A stretch of DNA of 64,000 nt, from positions 30,146,177 to 30,210,176 of the forward strand of contig JAJKFL010000007.1 in NCBI GenBank assembly GCA_021186555.1, given 5' to 3'. This DNA is from Reticulitermes speratus (lineage: Eukaryota > Arthropoda > Insecta > Blattodea > Rhinotermitidae). Below the pieces are notes generated by a model. It worked only from the letters and a program-made list of their open reading frames with translations, was not told where the DNA came from and ran no database searches. The stretch's first letter is position 1. Each line of letters opens with the position of its first letter. The position numbers and the translations under genes were made by a program. Shown one piece after another: positions 10,560 to 21,225 of this stretch.

Positions 10560-11530
10560 ATGAATGTCATTCTGTCCTTCGTTAACTTCCTTCAATTCGT
10601 ACTTATTTCCTACATTTTTCACTTTAAAACCGTTCCATCTTTCCACGTTTCCTTAATTCACCCCAAATTTCTTTTTGACAGAGCTAATATACAGTAGAAA
10701 TGTATGCAGCTTAGGGGCATAAATGACTTTCCTTCTTGTCTTGTCAGGTGTACATATTTGAAGTACGTGTGCTTTTTCGAGTATAGATTTTTATATAGAA
10801 GAAGGTTTATGTCTGACAGATATTAACGGAAGTTAAATTTGCTTTACAAAATCTATTGTAAATTTTTATATGAGGTTTGACCGAATTGAATGATTTGCAG
10901 GGTAAGACAAGTTAGGAGAGAGAATCACTGGCAGATTTTCTGTTGACTTAATCCAAAGCACTATTATTTGTAAGCGTGCATGCATTGCCAATTTCTGTGG
11001 CCAAGAAGGAGCATGGACACTTTGCACTGTGATAGTTTGAAATATTGCTTCATTAGTTACTTAAGACAGCTCCCTGTGTGAAGTTTGCAAGGAGGGGCTT
11101 GAGAATACTGGAAATACGAAAATTAAGAAAAGAGATTTGCAAAAATAATTAGCGAGACAGCTCTTAATTATGGCGTTTGATTTATCACCAAGCCCTTCCT
11201 GTCGTCTTAACTGGTGACAGCATTAAGTGATGTAATTTGTTGATTTTATTAAATAACGATCAAAACTTTAACTCTTCGTATGACATGTCTTAGTTATAAA
11301 TAAAATGGATGTCATATATTTAAGTTTATATATAATAATTTATTACAGAAATGAATTAGAATGTTAACACTGATAGACTAAACACCATACGTTCATCTCA
11401 AGGTTAATATATAATTTATACAAAACAGGAGCCCAGGGTTTGTGTAACATATCCTGTTCTCAGCACGTCGGTTGTTCACAGACTTCAAGAACGCCAGTGC
11501 AACTAGAGATTAGAATTGTGTCATACTATC
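10560..11530. other. Unassigned AT-rich DNA
   Basis: No gene or repeat family recognised. Confidence 0.4.
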
Positions 11531-11719
11531 TTTCAGTATGCGGCTCCTTGTGATAGCAAGGTCTGTACAGGGTGTAGTTTCTTCTGTCCTTCGAGGATTT
11601 GGATCACGGTTTCAAGTCCCAGTCGAGAAGGGCTGTATGTATTAATTTCTGCCCGTTCTTTCCTTTGTGAGTAGGTGCCTGACAACAGGGGCTGTACAAA
11701 ATATGTAATCTTAGACCTC

Positions 11720-11764
11720 TTGGCCCTGAAGAGGAAGGCAATACTTTCTTTCAAAACGTCGGAA
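11720..11764 (+). ncRNA. Degenerate hammerhead-like motif
   Basis: GGCC, CTGAAGA, GGAAG, loop, CTTTC, AAAAC, GTC, GG. The core and the 5-bp stem II are present, but the invariant G of GAAA is A and stem I has only two pairs. It is probably a decayed relative and could also be chance. Confidence 0.25.
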
Positions 11765-12027
11765 AAAATTTATCCAACTGAAACGTCACATTTCAGAAGC
11801 CCGAAATCGTCAGTTACATAACTGTGAAGATTCCAGCATTCTCATCTGCTTGCTAAAACCTAAAATGTACAGGGTGTAGTAGAAAGTACCGTTTGGTGTG
11901 TTGTTAAGATGTGGCCATTGATTGAGAAATCGAGAAATGAGAATTTGAATGAATTTGATGAATTTGATTAGGAAGATGTCCTCATGTGACGAGGAAGAGC
12001 GGATTGAGAAGAAAGCATTATGATGGA

Positions 12028-13222
12028 AACGATAATAGGTCACCAGCGACAAGACGATAATAGGTCACCAGCGACAAGACGATAATAGGTCACCAGCGAC
12101 AAGACGATAATAGGTCACCAGCGACAAGACGATAATAGGTCACAGCGACAAGACGATAATAAGTCATCAGCGACAAGACGATAATAGGTCACCAGCGACA
12201 AGACGATAATAGGTCACCAGCGACAAGACGATAATAGGTCACCAGCGACAAGACGATAATAGGTCACAGCGACAAGACGATAATAGGTCACCAGCGAAAG
12301 ACGATAATAGGTCACAGCGACAAGACGATAATAGGTCACAGCGACAAGACGATAATAGGTCACAGCGACAGACGATAATAAGTCATCAGCGACAAGACGA
12401 TAATAGGTCACCAGCGACAAGACGATAATAGGTCACCAGCGACAAGACGATAATAGGTCACCAGCGACAAGACGATAATAGGTCACCAGCGACAAGACGA
12501 TAATAGGTCACCAGCGACAAGACGATAATAGGTCACCAGCGACAAGACGATAATAGGTCACCAGCGACAAGACGATAATAGGTCACCAGCGACAAGACGA
12601 TAATAGGTCACCAGCGACAAGACGATAATAGGTCACCAGCGACAAGACGATAATAGGTCACCAGCGACAAGACGATAATAGGTCACCAGCGACAAGACGA
12701 TAATAGGTCACCAGCGACAAGACGATAATAGGTCACCAGCGACAAGACGATAATAGGTCACCAGCGACAAGACGATAATAGGTCACCAGCGACAAGACGA
12801 TAATAAGTCATCAGCGACAAGACGATAATAGGTCACCAGCGACAAGACGATAATAGGTCACCAGCGACAAGACGATTAATAGGTCACCAGCGACAAGACG
12901 ATAATAGGTCACCAGCGACAAGACGATAATAGGTCACCAGCGACAAGACGATAATAGGTCACCAGCGACAAGACGATAATAAGTCATCAGCGACAAGACG
13001 ATAATAGGTCACCAGCGACAAGACGATAATAGGTCACCAGCGACAAGACGATAATAGGTCACCAGCGACAAGACGATAATAGGTCACCAGCGACAAGACG
13101 ATAATAGGTCACCAGCGACAAGACGATAATAGGTCACCAGCGACAAGACGATAATAGGTCACCAGCGACAAGACGATAATAGGTCACCAGCGACAAGACG
13201 ATAATAGGTCATCAGCGACAAA
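12028..13222 (+). repeat. 25-bp satellite array
   Basis: About 48 copies of GACAAGACGATAATAGGTCA plus CCAGC, highly uniform. Occasional copies read AAGTCATCAGC or lose one or two bases. The minus-strand open frame at 12214-12420 is repeat read-through. The near-identity of the copies points to recent expansion or homogenisation. Confidence 0.95.
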
Positions 13223-13475
13223 ATGCCCAGAAAATTATTTGTTAACTTTATGTGACCTAAAATCAATGGGTGAGTGAAGGTTACTGAAAGTTATGTTAAA
13301 TAGTTAGTAACAAGAAGAGGGAGGCACAGTGACTGACTTAGGGCGGAAGGAAGAAAAAACTTGCGAGTAGTGCTTTATGTTATCTGCTTTAAAGTTTCTC
13401 AGATAAAAACAAGTACGTTCATAAAGCATCGTGTCATTGAGAAATGCAAATTTGTGTGGAAAATTTAATGATGTA

Positions 13476-13747
13476 GGCCTTACATTTTTTAATGAGACGC
13501 AACAGGCCAACTCGGGGCTTTGCCTCCTAATTGTTGAGGTTTCTATATCACACACAATTAGATACACACACACACCCGGTAGGACTCCTCTGGACGAAGG
13601 ATCGGTTCGTCGCAAAGGCCGCTACTTACACAACACACAACAAACACAGGAGACGAACGTCCACGCCATCAGCGGATTTGGAACCCGCGACGGCAGCAAG
13701 CCAGGGGCCTTAGACCGCACGGCCAGCAGGAACTGCGTGGGCCTTAC
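13476..13747 (-). mobile_element. SINE-A-like element, divergent subfamily
   Basis: On the minus strand the tRNA-like head has a B box CGGGTTCCAAATCCG and GGTCTAAGGCC. The body resembles SINE-A (AGAGGAGTCCTACCGGGTG) but with many differences. GGCCTTAC at 13476-13483 and 13740-13747 is an 8-bp duplication flanking it, with a T-rich tail just inside the left copy. Confidence 0.75.
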
Positions 13748-13844
13748 GGAACCCATTGTATGTTTAGTTGAGTCGAAAGCACTGGTACATACTTTGGGTG
13801 TAGTACTGCTAAAGCTGTTCAAAATTTAACTTTGAGACATTGGT

Positions 13845-13950
13845 TATTCTGGGATATTACGCGGCATTAATTGGTGGTTGGTTACGGCGTTTCGGAACAA
13901 CCTATCAGTCCCACTTCTAAGGTTTCAAGTAGTGGCATCCCAGAAGAGGC
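13845..13950 (-). mobile_element. FB-1 foldback, degenerate copy
   Basis: TTCTGGGATATTACGCGG at the left and CATCCCAGAAGAGGC at the right are the inverted ends of the FB-1 family. The inside has GGCGTTTCGGAACAACCTATC, the family's cleavage side. The core is decayed (CTTAGAAG instead of CNTGAAGA). Confidence 0.6.
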
Positions 13951-14870
13951 AAGGCCTCAAGTACACCGCGGCGTAAACGTTAAACTCCGCTAACCGAACC
14001 TTCACCGGAATCAGAGGAAGCTCCAGAAGCTTCGAGACCAATATAAATATACAGAAAGTCACATAAAACATGTTAACCCCTACACACAAACAAACCTCAA
14101 ACGAGATTCGAAATTACAACCTGCTCTCCATTACTTGGCACGCAGCATATCAGTTCCCTCCCTGCAGGCAGTTTCATGTGGGGTGTGTTAGGCGTGTTGT
14201 GGTATTGGGGATGGCTAGGGGTGGGTCGAGGAGCCTAGGATGTTCCTTTCCTGGTGACTTAATATCGAGGTGGAAGCACTGCACATGGAAATTATGCTAG
14301 GATCCTGAAAAGGAAACCTTTCGACCTTATCATAGGCATTTGAATCACCAATCACCAGTAAAATTCTTTAGGAGTTTCAAAGTCGGAAATGGAGTGTCGG
14401 TATTCGAGTCGTTATTACTGATATCAGCACTGCAATTACCTCCTTTGGTATCCTTGTCCTGAAAAAGGATTATTATCAATTGGTGAATAATTTGGACAGT
14501 TCTTTAAGCTCGTCCACACTGAAGTTCAAGCATTCTGGAAAGTGCACTGTGTCATTTGGTGTGTAGTTACTGGCGTTTTGAAGAAGTGTGGTGCGTACAA
14601 ATTCCGCGAATACTTGACACTGATGATGAAGACATCACGATACTCCGAAACGTCGGGAACTAATCGCCCAACGATATAGCGTCACATCACAGAAAATTCC
14701 AACAACAACCTTAACTCTCCTAGAAGGATTTCTGTGTTTAAGGCCAAGAAGGAAACTGGAAACAGCGCGCCACTGCCGAAACAAAAATTCACACATTGAA
14801 CGTAATTTTTCGAAATGCGTCTTAAGATTCCAGAGTGGAGAAGCATGTGTAGAACTTACAGCTTCGGGCT
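13951..14870. other. Unassigned DNA
   Basis: No supported gene. A weak GAAACGTC-containing stretch lies at 14616-14660 (see rejected items). Confidence 0.4.
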
Positions 14871-15100
14871 TTAACCCTTTACAGACGTAGCGTTAACTGT
14901 TTAAAGACACAGTTCGTACCGCGCAGTAAACACTTTTCATTTTGTTTATAAAAACTAATCAGTTTATGTTATATAAGGCAAAAGTCGCTTTCGTTCAGAG
15001 ATAAATACAACACACATAAGTACAGTGTGGGCAAAATGTACAATTTTTGAATGTTAAACATGTTGATGCATCCAGTAACCAGTAGGCTGTAAACGGTTAA
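14871..15100. mobile_element. TTAA-flanked MITE (piggyBac-like), single unit
   Basis: TTAA at 14871-14874 and 15097-15100 flank a 222-bp element. It starts CCCTTTACAG and ends CTGTAAACGG, so the 10-bp ends are inverted repeats with one mismatch. TTAA duplications with CCC-type ends are characteristic of piggyBac-superfamily elements. Inside is GTACCGCGCAGTAAACAC followed by the segment that, elsewhere in this window, forms the 114-bp satellite. No transposase is encoded. Confidence 0.8.
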
Positions 15101-15480
15101 TACGTAACATCCGATGTCGTTGTCTCAGAGTACCTGGCAGGTGTCGCGCCATTATAATAGTGCAGTAGGCTGCGTGATGCTTCGTGTTATCTGAGGGCTT
15201 TGTCTGCAGCCACATAATTCTCTCATCGATCATCCGTTCAATCAGTATTCAGCAAACAAATGGAATGACCGTCTGATGACGTCTACCGGACAGCATCTGC
15301 TGACAACTACAGTACAGGGTGTTGGCAGAATTGTGGCTGTCAAATGTTTCAGGCATACCGAAACCCACGGTGTAAGGTCTTCAGCAGTGCAGCTGCGACA
15401 CACATCGAGTCTTGCAGGCTTTTAAGGGAGAGCTAGAAGAGCAGACTGGTACTTGTTAATGAGCTTCTGCACAGTTGTGA
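15101..15480. other. Unassigned DNA
   Basis: Nothing supported. TACAGGGTGTTGGCAG at 15312 looks like one end of a mariner-type element, but no partner end is visible. Confidence 0.35.
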
Positions 15481-15540
15481 GGATTGTCACTTGAGATCTG
15501 CGCTCTTCTGGGATTTTGCGCGGCTTAGAATGGCAGTTTT

Positions 15541-15588
15541 TTACCGACGTTTCGGGACAAACTATTGGTTCCATCTTCAAGGGTCAAG
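15541..15588 (-). ncRNA. FB-1 hammerhead-like motif (left arm)
   Basis: Minus strand: GACC, CTTGAAGA, T, GGAAC, loop, GTCCC, GAAACGTC, GGTAA. It matches the hammerhead layout except that the core is CTTGAAGA, one base longer than CTGANGA, and stem II has one mismatch. Stem I pairs ACC with GGT. Confidence 0.45.
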
Positions 15589-15670
15589 CAGTCCAAGAAT
15601 AATTCTTCTTTTATTGCTTCACCCTTGAAGATGGTTGTCCTGAAAGTCCGTAAGAAATCTTCTTGGACTG

Positions 15671-15719
15671 CTTGACCCTTGAAGATGGGAAACAATAGTT
15701 TTGCCCGAAACGTTGGTAA
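15671..15719 (+). ncRNA. FB-1 hammerhead-like motif (right arm)
   Basis: Plus strand: GACC, CTTGAAGA, T, GGG, loop, CCC, GAAACGTT, GGTAA. Same extra base in the core as the left arm; the triplet is GTT. Confidence 0.45.
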
Positions 15720-15812
15720 AAAAAAACTACCACTTTACGCTGAGTAAGATCCCAAAAGAGCGCAGGTCTCTCTCACAGCGCGGCGAGAGCTTCAGATCAC
15801 GATTGTCACTTG

Positions 15813-16300
15813 CTTATACTCCGACGCCAAAACTGCTTTCACAACAATTTACTGTACAGACTGTGCAGAAAGTATTTAGACACAAATGTGAGTCCTGTAT
15901 CTTCATATCTATGGCAAACTTTACTTACCACCTTGGCAGTACTCGTATATGTGTGGTAAAGGATGCGTATTTGCTATTGATGATTATCGTGGGAGACAAT
16001 ATGGCCACATGCACGCTCTCGGACCGCTCACGATTTGCTTAATGTCACAGAAATTATTCTTTGTCTGTAGATCATTGTATTTGTTCGTGACAGTACCGTG
16101 ACTTGAACGTGATCGCTAAGTGTAGACCCTGATAGAGAAAAACAGTGAAGAATATGTGAACGGCTGTAGACTAGAACGTGACCGATCATGTAGTGTGAAC
16201 CAGACCTATACAGCCTGTTTAGAAAGTGCAGTCACAAAAACGTAAGTTCATTTGTGTTGTTAATTTTATTGTTAAATCATTTGACGGCGTTGTGTGAGCT
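15813..16300. other. Unassigned DNA
   Basis: No gene seen. TACAGCCTGTTTAGAAAGTG at 16209 resembles a single mariner-type end without a partner. Confidence 0.35.
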
Positions 16301-16307
16301 TCCTTTC

Positions 16308-16494
16308 TTTGTATGAGTGGGGTGAAACTGAGTTATTGTGGTCTGGCTGAATGACAATTGGCAGAGGAAAAACAAAATGCTGGGAGATGTACATGATCCA
16401 CTGCCACTTTGTTTACCACAAATCCCAAATGAATTGCCTTGAATGGAACCTGGACCTCGGTGGCGAGAAGTGGATGACAGACTGTGACGCATGG
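16308..16494 (-). mobile_element. SINE-E, diverged
   Basis: On minus, GGGATTTGTGGTAAACAAAG followed by TGGCAGTGGATCATG resembles the body of the element at 42215-42411 (GAAATTTGTTGCGAACAAAG, TGGCACTAGGACAGG). The tRNA-like head is too changed to assign boxes. Confidence 0.5.
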
Positions 16495-17160
16495 TGGGTT
16501 CGTAAACAGCTTAATTAGGTTAAATTATATTTAGACACGAAGTGTAATGATGAAGATGCTGTAGAAGTTGTGCCAGTACTTTCTGTCTGGGATAGCTGAG
16601 GAAAACCTTAAAGTAATGCACAAGGAACAAAGAGTGGCATGTTTTGCGCATCGGATATGATGGTTTGTATCTGAAGAAGGGTGAGTGTTCGTCAGAAAGT
16701 GTTGATATCCGCCATCATCTTCCTCTCTATTAGCACCACACTGGGAATCTGTTCGAAAATACCGCACTGCCCTGGCGCAGTTACTAGGTCCGTGTATTGC
16801 CGCGTTACAATACGTTTTGCTGTGCTTGACAATAAACGTGTTCGTGCGGTGGCCGTGTTCTATGTTGCTTAAACATAAGGACGCTAGTTCGAACCCCGCT
16901 TCGGGCATACACAACTGTCCTCTGACGCAACAGCTATTTCTGCGTTTACACAGCCTACAGCCGATATTGAGCACGTCGGCTCTAGCCAGACACGGCTTGT
17001 AGGAATGCATTGACGTCACACCGCATTTATTAACAATTTACTCACGGAGCTGCTGGCACGCCGGAAATATTCACAAATATGGTTATCCGGAATTTATCGA
17101 ATATTCTACAGCGGGAATTGATCAAAACGAGGGCGACAGACATCCAGTGGTACCGCTTTT
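16495..17160. other. Unassigned DNA with a possible tRNA-like fragment
   Basis: Around 16850-16905, GGCCGTGTTCTATG and CTAGTTCGAACCCCG resemble SINE box regions, but no body or tail can be followed. The minus-strand frame 16531-17019 has no domain. Confidence 0.35.
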
Positions 17161-17164
17161 CAAC

Positions 17165-18065
17165 AGGTGTGGGAGGGACACGTGTAGGAGTGGCAAAACA
17201 AGAAGAGTGACAAAACGTGTAAGTGTGACGTGGTGTGGAGTGACAGAATATGTAAGAGTAGAAAACTGTAGAGTGACAAGCAGGTAAGAGTGACACGACA
17301 TGTAAATTGACACGAAGCATTGAGTGACAGAATATGTAAGAGTGAAAACAGGTAGAGTGACAAAGCAGGTAAGAGTGACACGATATGTAAAATTGACACG
17401 ACGCATTGGAGTGACAGAATATGTAAGAGTGAGAAAACAGAGTGACAGAACAGGTGAGAGTGACACGACATGTAAAATTAACAAGAAGCATTGGAGTGAC
17501 AGAACATGTAAGAGTGACAAAAGAGGCAGAGAGTGACAATTGAGGTGTGGGGCTACAAAATATGTATAGAGTGTGGTCGTGTTAAAACTTGTAAGAGTGA
17601 CACTTCGATTGGGAATGACAAAATGCCTGATTGAAACTTTAAGTGTGGGAGTGACGAAACCTGTAAGAGTGACATTTCTGATATGTGAGTGACATGTATA
17701 AGCGTGCTACTTCGGTTATGGGTGGCATGTAACATGTGAGAGTGACAAGGTGTTAGAGCGACAATTCGGGTGTAGGAGTGGTAGTGGTGGTACTTGTAAA
17801 TTTTGCAGTGGACGTGGTAACTGTGGGGCGTAGTCATACAGCACGTGGGAGTGACGGGAGGAGTGACAGTGACGCAAGATATACGGGAGAGGCGAAGGAG
17901 TGACAAACAGTAACACTTCTGTGACTGCGGGAGTGACGAGATCAGTGAGACATTGCACACGAAAAGGACTGGGGGTCTTGCCGCATGGTGTTATGGACAG
18001 ACGGACGGAGAGTGACATGGAGGAATAGGAGTGGCAACAGCAAGACACAAGAGTGACATTTATAA
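17165..18065 (+). repeat. Degenerate GAGTGACA-type minisatellite
   Basis: Irregular repeats of units such as GTAAGAGTGACA, ACATGTAA and GTGACAGAATATGTAAGA with a period of about 18-20 bp, most regular between 17230 and 17540 and decaying toward 18060. Several overlapping minus-strand frames (Ser/Leu/Val/Cys-rich) are shadows of the repeat. Confidence 0.8.
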
Positions 18066-18304
18066 AGTCTGAGCGGCTCAGACAAAATAACAGACACACT
18101 TCAACGTAGGTAAGAGAGGACGATGGCGATAGACTGTATTACTTAGCCTTGCGAAAGCGCATTGATACTGCTTGGTGGTAGCTGCGAATTTGGTCTGCGT
18201 GAGTTTCTTAGAGTAGTGTGGCTTTATTGGCAGATAGTGCCGGGGGTTGGGGGAGGACAGGTGCGTTTTAAAGCACATCCGCGTCAAGACTGCAGGTATT
18301 TGAC

Positions 18305-18570
18305 AATACTGTTGTCAGCAGTACAGTCACAACCAACACATACACTTTCTTCAAAAGTATATTTTACTCGTATCAGTAGTACAGTCACAGCCAACACATA
18401 CACTTTCTTGAAAAGTATATTTTACTGTTTTCAGCAGTACAGTCACAACCAACACATACACTTTCTTCAAAAGTATATTTTGCTCTTATCAGTAGTACAG
18501 TAGTACATTTTCTTCAAAAGTATATTTTGCTCTTATCAGCAGTACAGTCACAACCAACACATACACTTAC
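18305..18570 (-). repeat. Minisatellite array, left of the ribozyme palindrome
   Basis: About four to five diverged copies of a unit of roughly 52-58 bp containing CAGTACAGTCACAACCAACA and AAAGTATATTTTACTC. It is the reverse complement of the array at 18716-19410. Confidence 0.85.
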
Positions 18571-18580
18571 GACACGTAAT

Positions 18581-18621
18581 CAGGCTACGGGTTTCAGGTC
18601 AAAGAGCCATCATCAGGCCTA
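18581..18621 (-). ncRNA. Hammerhead ribozyme candidate (type I, minus)
   Basis: On minus: AGGC, CTGATGA, T, GG, loop, CC, T, GAAA, CCC, GTA, then GCCT. Stem I pairs AGGC (18617-18620) with GCCT (18582-18585) directly on each side of the cleavage triplet, as the type I fold requires. Predicted cleavage lies between 18586 and 18585. Weak points are stem II, only two firm pairs (GG/CC) plus a U on each side, and an ACCCGT stem III with a C-C mismatch. Confidence 0.65.
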
Positions 18622-18663
18622 TGACACAAAACTATGCAAATCAAACTGATAGTTTTCTGTCAT

Positions 18664-18703
18664 AGGCCTGATGACGGCTCTTTGACCTGAAACCCGTAGC
18701 CTG
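18664..18703 (+). ncRNA. Hammerhead ribozyme candidate (type I, plus)
   Basis: AGGC (18664-18667), CTGATGA (18668-18674), C, GG..CC, T, GAAA (18689-18692), CCC, GTA ending at 18698, then GCCTG. It is the mirror copy of 18581-18621, with C instead of T after the core. The same strengths and the same weak stem II apply. Confidence 0.65.
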
Positions 18704-18715
18704 ATTACGTGTCGT

Positions 18716-19410
18716 AAGTGTATGTGTTGGTTGTGACTGTACTACTGATAAGAGTAAAATATACTTTTGTATGTGTTGGCTTTGACTGTACTACTAATAA
18801 GAGTAAAATATACTTTTGTGTGAGTTGGCTTTGACTGTACTACTGATAAGAGTAAAATATACTTTTGTGTGTGTTGGCTTTGACTGTACTACTGATAAGA
18901 ATAAAATATACTTTTGTGTGTGTTGGCTTTGACTGTACTACTGATAAGAGTAAAATATACTTTTGTGTGAGTTGGCTTTGACTGAACTACTGATAAGAGT
19001 AAAATATACTTTTGTGTGAGTTGGCTTTGACTGTACTACTGATAAGAGTAAAATATACTTTTGTGTGTGTTGGCTTTGACTGTACTACTGATAAGAGTAA
19101 AATATACTTTTGTGTGTGTTGGCTTTGACTGTACTACTGATAAGAGTAAAATATACTTTTGTGTGTGTTGGCTTTGACTGTACTACTGATAAGAGTAAAA
19201 TATACTTTTGTGTGTGTTGGCTTTGACTGTACTACTGATAAGAGTAAAATATACTTTTGTGTGTGTTGGCTTTGACTGTACTACTGATAAGAGTAAAATA
19301 TACTTTTGTGTGTGTTGGCTTTGACTGTACTACTGATAAGAGTAAAATATACTTTTGTGTGTGTTGGCTTTGACTGTACTACTGATAAGAGTAAAATATA
19401 CTTTTGTATG
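18716..19410 (+). repeat. 52-bp minisatellite array, right of the ribozyme palindrome
   Basis: About 13 nearly identical copies of a 52-bp unit: TGTGTTGGCTTTGACTGTAC plus TACTGATAAGAGTAAAATAT and a TACTTTTGTG junction. It is much more uniform and longer than the inverted array on the left, so the two sides expanded separately after the palindrome formed. Confidence 0.93.
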
Positions 19411-19429
19411 TGCATACCAAAGAGGATGT

Positions 19430-19562
19430 CTAATATTAAAAAAGGTTTCTTCAACTGCACCCGAGACTTTTTGACTTTTGAGGATGTGACCGAGAAGTTG
19501 CCCGAAACGTCGCTAAAGAATTACCAGTCTACGCTGCGTAATACCCAGAATAGCGCAGATAT
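19430..19562 (+). mobile_element. FB-1 foldback, right half only
   Basis: TTTTGAGGATGTGACC, TTGCCCGAAACGTCGC and the terminal GCGTAATACCCAGAATAGCG correspond to one arm of FB-1. The core is decayed (TTTGAGGA). No left arm is seen; the array abuts it. Confidence 0.6.
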
Positions 19563-20695
19563 AACATAACAGGAGCTATATACGCCATAACTTGATAAAT
19601 ATACGCCGGCATCTCACCACCACGTTCATTCCAGTTCATTTCCAGGACAATTGATGGGGGGTTTGTGATGGAAAAACTGGAACTGGAATAAGATTTTCTC
19701 CGAGCGCATCGGTTTTCGTCTGTCAGTATCATGTCATCAGTGTTTCTTACTCATTCATTCGTCACCGATGCTATGTAAACTTGTATGGAGTTTCACACAC
19801 TTTTCCAGTCTCTGCTTTCGCAGTACAAACCCATGAATTATGCTGGACCCAATGCTAGCTCCCTGCAGATTGCTGGTGTTTATAGGAGCGGTTTGCTTCC
19901 AGAAATATGACGTTTTTAGAAACAGTAACACTTATTTTTATTTCTTCAAAGAATATAAAATTGAGTTTTTTTTTGTAACGGGCCCGTGTTGTCCCGCCAT
20001 TTTGCTGTGTGTTGCTATGATAAAAGTTTCTGTAATTCCCCGAACAGGTATAAAATTTAAGCTGTTGCTGCAGGGACGTCCTGTAGCTACTAGTTCAATT
20101 TTCAGCGCTGTGTTGTAACGAGTCCCTATACAGTAATCGGAAAAATGTAGCTTTCGTCACTAAATGGAATATGTAATGTAGCTTGTAATTACATGGCCAT
20201 TGTTTGCACAGGCTGTAATCAGAAAGACTCATGTCTGGCTGGCTGCCTACCAGACGTAAGGCAGGCTTTACCTTTCGCAAGTAAGGCAAGTTCCGAAATT
20301 CGAGGGCGAAGGTTTGCTTGCGTCAGCTGCATAGAAAATTTGATAGTGAAAGCGTGGCTATACGTAAGTTCTGATATGACGAATATCGACGAGATTTGGT
20401 ACAGACGGTTAATACTGAGAGCTGTTTGGCACTTTTGTGTTTTATGCCTTTGTCCATATCGGTTTACGTTACATGAAGCATAAATCTGACTTCAGCAAGT
20501 GAGAGTTGAGGTTAGCTCAGCGGTGACTGTGAAGAATACTGCCTTTTAGAACATGACGTCGTATAGTTTGGTAGAAATATATTGCCGTTTTAGAGGGACG
20601 TTCTGCCTCCCTCTTCAATATAGGAAAGTGAGAGGGATAGAAAAGGAGGGAAATTTCTGTTCTAGAGAAGAAATATCTAAAATCCTTTCACACGT
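19563..20695. other. Unassigned DNA
   Basis: No gene or repeat that I can support. The several 60-96-residue open frames have no domains. Confidence 0.4.
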
Positions 20696-20699
20696 CGAG

Positions 20700-20850
20700 A
20701 AACTGTTTTCTTAATATCTATTTTAATATTACCCTGCCATCTATGCCTAAGTCTTCCAAGTGGTCTCTTTCCTTCAGGCATATACACCAAACTCCAGTAC
20801 GCATTTCTTTCTTCCTACATACGTGCCACATGCCTTGCTCATCTTATCCT
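20700..20850 (-). pseudogene. LINE 3' end, type G, decayed
   Basis: On minus, the sequence coding for the [19 protein letters not shown] tail is recognisable at the nucleotide level (GAGACCACTTGGAAGACTTA, ATGGCAGGGTAATATTAAAA). The frame is interrupted by stops. It is homologous to 43196-43540 and 57137-57640. Confidence 0.6.
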
Positions 20851-21225
20851 CTGGTTTGTTTACTCGAAAAAAATTTGGTGACAAAAGATATTGAGCAATA
20901 TCTTAGGGAATATGTTAAAAGCACAGGAGTGGTTCAAGGTCATGGCTGTGACATTAGCTGTGTTGAAGTCTCAGGTTCTTCACCCGGATAGTTCCTATGC
21001 AGTTTAATGTCTATAATTTACACTGGTCTGAGTCTGGATAACGACTGGGCTGTGGCCTAGACGACACGGATATCCATTTGAAGCACGGGAGAGAAATTTT
21101 TCACTTCTTTCAGAACGTCCATACCTGTTTTGGGGCCCACGGAGCTTCTTGTTCAATGTGTATTGGGGGGGGGGGGGGGTTCATTCACCATGAGTAAAAT
21201 GTCCGTGGCGTGAACTTAACCAGTC
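20851..21225. other. Unassigned DNA with a poly-G run
   Basis: No gene seen. A run of about 14 G occurs near 21166-21179. Confidence 0.4.

Larger units (their letters stand above)
15482..15812. mobile_element. FB-1 foldback element with exact 12-bp duplication
   Basis: GATTGTCACTTG at 15482-15493 and 15801-15812 flanks the element exactly. The inverted arms start AGATCTGCGCTCTTCTGGGA and meet near 15640. Each arm carries a hammerhead-like layout: left on minus (15541-15588) and right on plus (15671-15719). A third, internally shortened CCCTTGAAGATGG..GAAAG copy lies between them. A 12-bp duplication suits target-primed retroposition better than a cut-and-paste transposon. Confidence 0.85.
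18571..18715. mobile_element. Inverted-repeat element with two hammerhead motifs
   Basis: The outer arms are perfect inverted copies: ACTTACGACACGTAATCAGG at the left and its complement ending near 18720. The loop is about 36 bp (CACAAAACTATGC..). Both arms carry an intact hammerhead core. The element sits exactly between two inverted arrays, and the array unit begins in sequence immediately outside the arms. Confidence 0.85.

Noticed and set aside
9950..10570. Long repetitive frames on both strands (13-residue repeats)
   Set aside because: The 39-bp unit is divisible by 3 and has few stops; it derives from a LINE end. Both strands being open is expected.
12028..13222. CRISPR-like array of short repeats
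   Set aside because: The units are contiguous with no unique spacers, and the surrounding DNA is eukaryotic. It is a satellite.
14616..14660. Hammerhead motif CTGATGA..CCGAAACGTC
   Set aside because: The distance and words are similar, but neither stem I (ACA against GGG) nor stem II pairs, so it is at most a remnant.
15312..15345. TACAGGGTGTT sequences here and at 11571, 11868 and 48219 as mariner insertions
   Set aside because: Each has only one end. No matching inverted end or TA-bounded partner was found nearby.
16669..16712. CTGAAGA followed by CAGAAAGTG as a hammerhead
   Set aside because: There is no stem II or stem I complementarity and no proper triplet.
17042..18099. Several minus-strand Cys/His/Ser-rich frames resembling zinc-finger repeats
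   Set aside because: They follow the degenerate GAGTGACA repeat. Cys and His spacing is that of the repeat and not of a zinc-finger consensus.
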